NCBI GenBank assembly: GCA_022708585.1
Contig: JAKIYJ010000007.1
Location: 1 to 17,830 of the forward strand
Direction of reading: 5' to 3'
Origin: Bacteroidota bacterium
GTDB taxonomy: Bacteria; Bacteroidota; Bacteroidia; Bacteroidales; JAKIYJ01
Length of the DNA stretch: 17,830 nt
How positions within the stretch are numbered: position 1 is the first letter of the stretch; each line of letters starts with the position of its first letter. Of the stretch, positions 15,377-17,830 are shown in pieces. The notes beneath the pieces are model-generated. The model saw nothing but the letters and a program-made list of their open reading frames with translations, searched no databases and had not been told where the DNA came from. A program made the position numbers and the translations under genes.

Positions 15377-16609
15377 ATGAACCTTAAATTACGACTTATA
15401 ATTATGAATTTCCTCCAATACGCTGTATGGGGGGCATGGCTTATTTCTCTTGGTGGCTATCTGGGTGGTACTCTTAACTTTTCAGGACTGCAAATCGGAA
15501 GTTTCTTTGCAACAATGGGTATTGCGTCATTGTTTATGCCTGGTATAATGGGAATAATTGCTGACAAATGGATCCCTGCCCAGAAACTTCTGGGTATTTG
15601 TCATATTGTGGCAGCAATTTTTTTATTTATTGCTGCACCACAAGTTAAATATGGACCTTTATATACAATGATTTTATTAAGTGTAATGTTTTATATGCCA
15701 ACAATTGCTCTTTCAAATTCAGTAGCATATAACGCACTTGCAAAAAATGGATACGATACAATTAAAACATTCCCTCCCATCCGTGTGTTTGGAACAATTG
15801 GCTTTATTATTTCTATGATTACAGTTGACCTACTAAACTTCACCACAAATCCCAATCAACTGTATTTGTCAGGTTCACTGGGCTTATTATTGGGTTTATA
15901 TTCATTTACATTGCCTGATTGCCCAATAAGTAAAACACATGATAAAAAAAATTGGATAGATGCATTTGGACTTCGCGCTTTTACTTTGTTTAAACAAAAA
16001 AAAATGGCTATTTTTTTTATTTTTTCTATGCTGCTTGGTATGTCTCTCCAAATTACAAACGCCTACGCTAATGATTATTTGACAAACCATTTTGGTAGTA
16101 TTCCTGAATTTCAAGACACTTTCGGTGTTAAACATGCCAATATATTAATATCTCTTTCTCAAATTTCTGAAACTTTATGTATTTTGTTAATTCCTTTTTT
16201 CCTTCGCCGATTTGGTATTAAAAAAGTAATGTTGATTTCAATGATGGCATGGGTATTACGCTTTGGATTTTTAGGATTAGGCAATCCCGGTAATGGCGTA
16301 TGGTTGCTTATTTTATCAATGATTGTTTATGGGGTGGCTTTCGATTTTTTTAATATCTCAGGCTCCTTATTTGTTGAAAAAGAAACAACACCTGATATTC
16401 GTTCCAGTGCTCAGGGAGTATTTATGATTATGACTAATGGGTTTGGAGCATTTATCGGTTCTTATATTGCTGGTTTTGTTGTTGACACTTTCGGCTGGCC
16501 AGATTCATGGTTTGTTTTTTCAATATATTCACTTGCAGTGGCTATTGCTTTTGCGTTTCTATTTAAATATAAACATGAACCTCAAACAGTTCAAAATATT
16601 CAACATTAA
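15377..16609 (+). CDS. MFS transporter of the nucleoside:H+ symporter (NupG-like) family
   Basis: This is a 410-aa inner-membrane protein with about twelve hydrophobic segments. It opens MNLKLRLIIMNFLQYAVWGAWLISLGGYL and contains ATMGIASLFMPGIMGIIADKW, a version of the MFS loop 2-3 motif in the nucleoside:H+ symporter group. Later segments such as PPIRVFGTIGFI, RSSAQGVFMIMTNGFGAFIGSYIAGFVVD and GWPDSWFVFSIYSL agree with that group. The role inferred is nucleoside uptake by proton symport; the exact substrate cannot be read. It lies between the BFN gene (42 bp) and folA (34 bp), with the same direction, probably as one unit. Nucleoside uptake and a folate-linked thymidylate enzyme side by side could be a salvage theme, but adjacency is the only evidence. 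Confidence 0.83.
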   Translation: MNLKLRLIIMNFLQYAVWGAWLISLGGYLGGTLNFSGLQIGSFFATMGIASLFMPGIMGIIADKWIPAQKLLGICHIVAAIFLFIAAPQVKYGPLYTMILLSVMFYMPTIALSNSVAYNALAKNGYDTIKTFPPIRVFGTIGFIISMITVDLLNFTTNPNQLYLSGSLGLLLGLYSFTLPDCPISKTHDKKNWIDAFGLRAFTLFKQKKMAIFFIFSMLLGMSLQITNAYANDYLTNHFGSIPEFQDTFGVKHANILISLSQISETLCILLIPFFLRRFGIKKVMLISMMAWVLRFGFLGLGNPGNGVWLLILSMIVYGVAFDFFNISGSLFVEKETTPDIRSSAQGVFMIMTNGFGAFIGSYIAGFVVDTFGWPDSWFVFSIYSLAVAIAFAFLFKYKHEPQTVQNIQH

Positions 16610-16643
16610 TTTTAGTAAATAAATTCAAAACCTTGTATTAATA

Positions 16644-17138
16644 ATGCCCATAATATCCATAATTGTTGCTGCCGCTGCAAATGATGTTATTGGATATAAA
16701 GGAAAAATTCCATGGTTAATCAAAAATGATTTAAAACATTTCAAAGAATTAACCATGAATAAATACGTAATTATGGGAAGAAAAACATTTTTTTCGTTAG
16801 ATAAAAAACTCACAGAACGAAAAATTATTGTTATGTCAAAAAATGAAAATCTTCTTATTCCTGACTGTTATATATCTCATTCTGTACAACAAACATTTGA
16901 AATATGTAAAAATGAAAAAGAAATTTTTATTGCCGGAGGCGAAAAAATATATACTGAATTTATTGATAAAACTCAAAAAATATATCTTACTCGTATTCAT
17001 AAAAACTTTAAAGGCGATGCATTTATGCCACAAATTAATTTTAATGAATGGAAATTAATTGAACAATACGATTACGAAAAAGATGATAACAATATTGCCC
17101 CGTATTCTTTTCTTACTTATACAAAAATTGTATGCTAA
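16644..17138 (+). CDS. folA: Dihydrofolate reductase
   Basis: DHFR reduces dihydrofolate to tetrahydrofolate with NADPH. The 164-aa product has MPIISIIVAAAANDVIGYKGKIPW, with Asp29 in the WLIKND stretch as the substrate-binding acidic residue. It then has VIMGRKTFFSL (usual GRKTWESI), KIIVMSKN, and the FIAGGEKIY cofactor turn. The residue after GRKT is Phe where Trp is common. Its stop codon TAA (17136-17138) is the first half of the TAATTA target duplication that flanks the downstream mobile-like element, so an insertion right at the stop left the protein intact. No thymidylate synthase gene is adjacent; it may be elsewhere or replaced. Confidence 0.95.
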   Translation: MPIISIIVAAAANDVIGYKGKIPWLIKNDLKHFKELTMNKYVIMGRKTFFSLDKKLTERKIIVMSKNENLLIPDCYISHSVQQTFEICKNEKEIFIAGGEKIYTEFIDKTQKIYLTRIHKNFKGDAFMPQINFNEWKLIEQYDYEKDDNNIAPYSFLTYTKIVC

Positions 17139-17141
17139 TTA

Positions 17142-17283
17142 GAGTTTGTCCATAATGTCCAATTTCATCGTTATTATCAGCCTTCAAATCAGTTATGTAC
17201 TTTAGTACACTCCAAATTTTCAGAATATTGAAACCTCGAACTCGAACATTCTGAAACAAACTCTTGACTTTATGGACAGACAC
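17142..17283 (-). mobile_element. MITE-like 142-bp element, copy B, inverted relative to copy A
   Basis: This is the reverse complement of 1843-1984 without gaps, with 8 substitutions. Unlike copy A it has a perfect 6-bp flanking repeat, TAATTA, at 17136-17141 and 17284-17289, which supports insertion by transposition. Ends GAGTTTGTCCATAATGTCC (17142-17160) and the complement of 17265-17283 agree at 15 of 19 positions. The internal pairing segments are at 17215-17226 and 17179-17190, with the small hairpin at 17196-17209. Together the two copies enclose about 15.1 kb. No transposase lies in the window, so mobilisation would need one supplied elsewhere. Confidence 0.85.
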
Positions 17284-17325
17284 TAATTATTATAATTTTA
17301 AAAAAAATTTAAAGAAATTAAATTA

Positions 17326-17355
17326 TTTATGTATTTTTGTACCTAAATACATAAA
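17326..17355. promoter_or_regulatory. Palindromic operator candidate upstream of hcp
   Basis: TTTATGTATTT (17326-17336) is the exact reverse complement of 17345-17355, with an 8-bp spacer, centred about 100 bp before the hcp start. TATTTTTG (17332-17339) inside it and TATGTTTG (17373-17380) downstream both match the -7 pattern TAnnTTTG; neither has a clear -33 box. hcp genes are commonly controlled by CRP/FNR-type regulators responding to nitric oxide or redox. A dyad here fits such a site, but the sequence does not match a consensus I can name with confidence. Confidence 0.5.
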
Positions 17356-17439
17356 CATAATAATTTATTTATTATGTTTGCAAAAATTATGTTAATACAC
17401 ACATTAAATTATAAATTTATTAACCTAAAAATTTAAAAA

Positions 17440-17830
17440 ATGAGTATGTTTTGTTTTCAATGCCAGGAAACAGCCGGGGGAACAGGCTGCACAATTAAAG
17501 GGGTTTGTGGAAAAACCGATGATTTAGCGCAAATGCAGGATCTTTTAATATATTTCACAAAAGGATTGTCTGCTTATTCAGTACAAGCAAGAGAAAAAGG
17601 ATTTGAAAGTGATGAGATAAACAAATATATCATTGAGAGTCTTTTTATGACAATTACGAACACTAATTTTGATAAAGAACGTTTTATTAATCAACTTCAT
17701 AAAGGGATGGAATTGAAAAGAAAATTCATAAATGATGTTGAGAAAAAAGGGATTAGTATAGAGGAATCCAAGTTACCTGAATCTGCAACATGGATTGCAC
17801 ATACTCAGGCCGAATTTGAAAGAAAAGCAA
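17440..17830 (+). CDS. hcp: Hybrid-cluster protein (hydroxylamine reductase / NO stress), N-terminal part
   Basis: Hcp carries a [4Fe-4S] and an unusual hybrid [4Fe-2S-2O] cluster. It was described as a hydroxylamine reductase and is more recently assigned a role as a nitric oxide reductase / S-nitrosylation factor under anaerobiosis. The first 130 residues are visible and the gene runs off the window. MSMFCFQCQETAGGTGCTIKGVCGK holds the N-terminal cluster motif Cys5-x2-Cys8-x8-Cys17-x5-Cys23, the CX2CX7-8CX5C spacing of class I Hcp from anaerobes (class II uses CX2CX11CX6C). The next helices, DLLIYFTKGLSAYSVQAREKG, fit the first helical bundle. The start ATG at 17440 is the only one giving the conserved N-terminus. 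Its upstream region holds the palindrome at 17326-17355. Confidence 0.94.
   Translation, partial: MSMFCFQCQETAGGTGCTIKGVCGKTDDLAQMQDLLIYFTKGLSAYSVQAREKGFESDEINKYIIESLFMTITNTNFDKERFINQLHKGMELKRKFINDVEKKGISIEESKLPESATWIAHTQAEFERKA

Noticed and set aside
16836..17058. Overlapping open frames of 60-85 codons on either strand inside folA, topA, porP, gldK, gldL, gldM and the MFS gene
   Set aside because: They lie wholly within confidently identified genes, in other frames, with no domain or start signal; they are expected by chance.

Overview
The window is strongly AT-rich, and every recognisable gene points to an anaerobic or fermentative member of the Bacteroidota. It carries the type IX secretion (T9SS) / gliding-motor block porP/sprF-gldK-gldL-gldM-gldN, which is confined to that phylum. 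It also carries two [FeFe]-hydrogenase maturases (HydF, HydE) and a class I hybrid-cluster protein, both typical of anaerobes. Two of the promoter candidates match the Bacteroidota pattern TTTG - about 19 bp - TAnnTTTG, and Shine-Dalgarno sequences are weak or absent.

Layout: (1) 1-486, minus strand, the N-terminal part of hldD (ADP-heptose epimerase, LPS core). (2) 621-3169, hydF and hydE, separated by a 142-bp MITE-like element (copy A). (3) 3260-4015, a TauE/SafE-type exporter. (4) 4142-7671, topA followed after 8 bp by an arginase-fold protein that has lost two metal ligands. (5) 7672-8248, a 577-bp non-coding stretch with two long-range inverted repeats and two promoter candidates. (6) 8249-14439, porP/sprF, gldK, gldL, gldM and gldN, closed by a strong rho-independent terminator. 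(7) 14735-17138, a bifunctional-nuclease/UVR protein, a nucleoside-permease-like MFS transporter and dihydrofolate reductase. (8) 17142-17283, copy B of the MITE-like element in opposite orientation. (9) 17440 to the end, the start of hcp. All genes except hldD are on the plus strand.

How the genes work together: GldL and GldM form the inner-membrane, proton-driven motor of the T9SS. GldK (lipoprotein) and GldN form the periplasmic ring under the outer membrane, and PorP/SprF is an outer-membrane partner. HydF and HydE act with HydG, which is not in this window, to build the H-cluster of an [FeFe]-hydrogenase that is also not in this window. The remaining genes are housekeeping or stress functions.

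No wholly new multi-gene system is evident. The most unusual signals are the inverted pair of 142-bp elements (about 94% identical, abutting the stop codons of hydF and folA, with a nested RNA-foldable core), the metal-ligand-deficient arginase-like protein linked to topA, the inverted-repeat/promoter architecture upstream of the T9SS operon, the repeat-extended GldL tail, and the perfect palindrome upstream of hcp.
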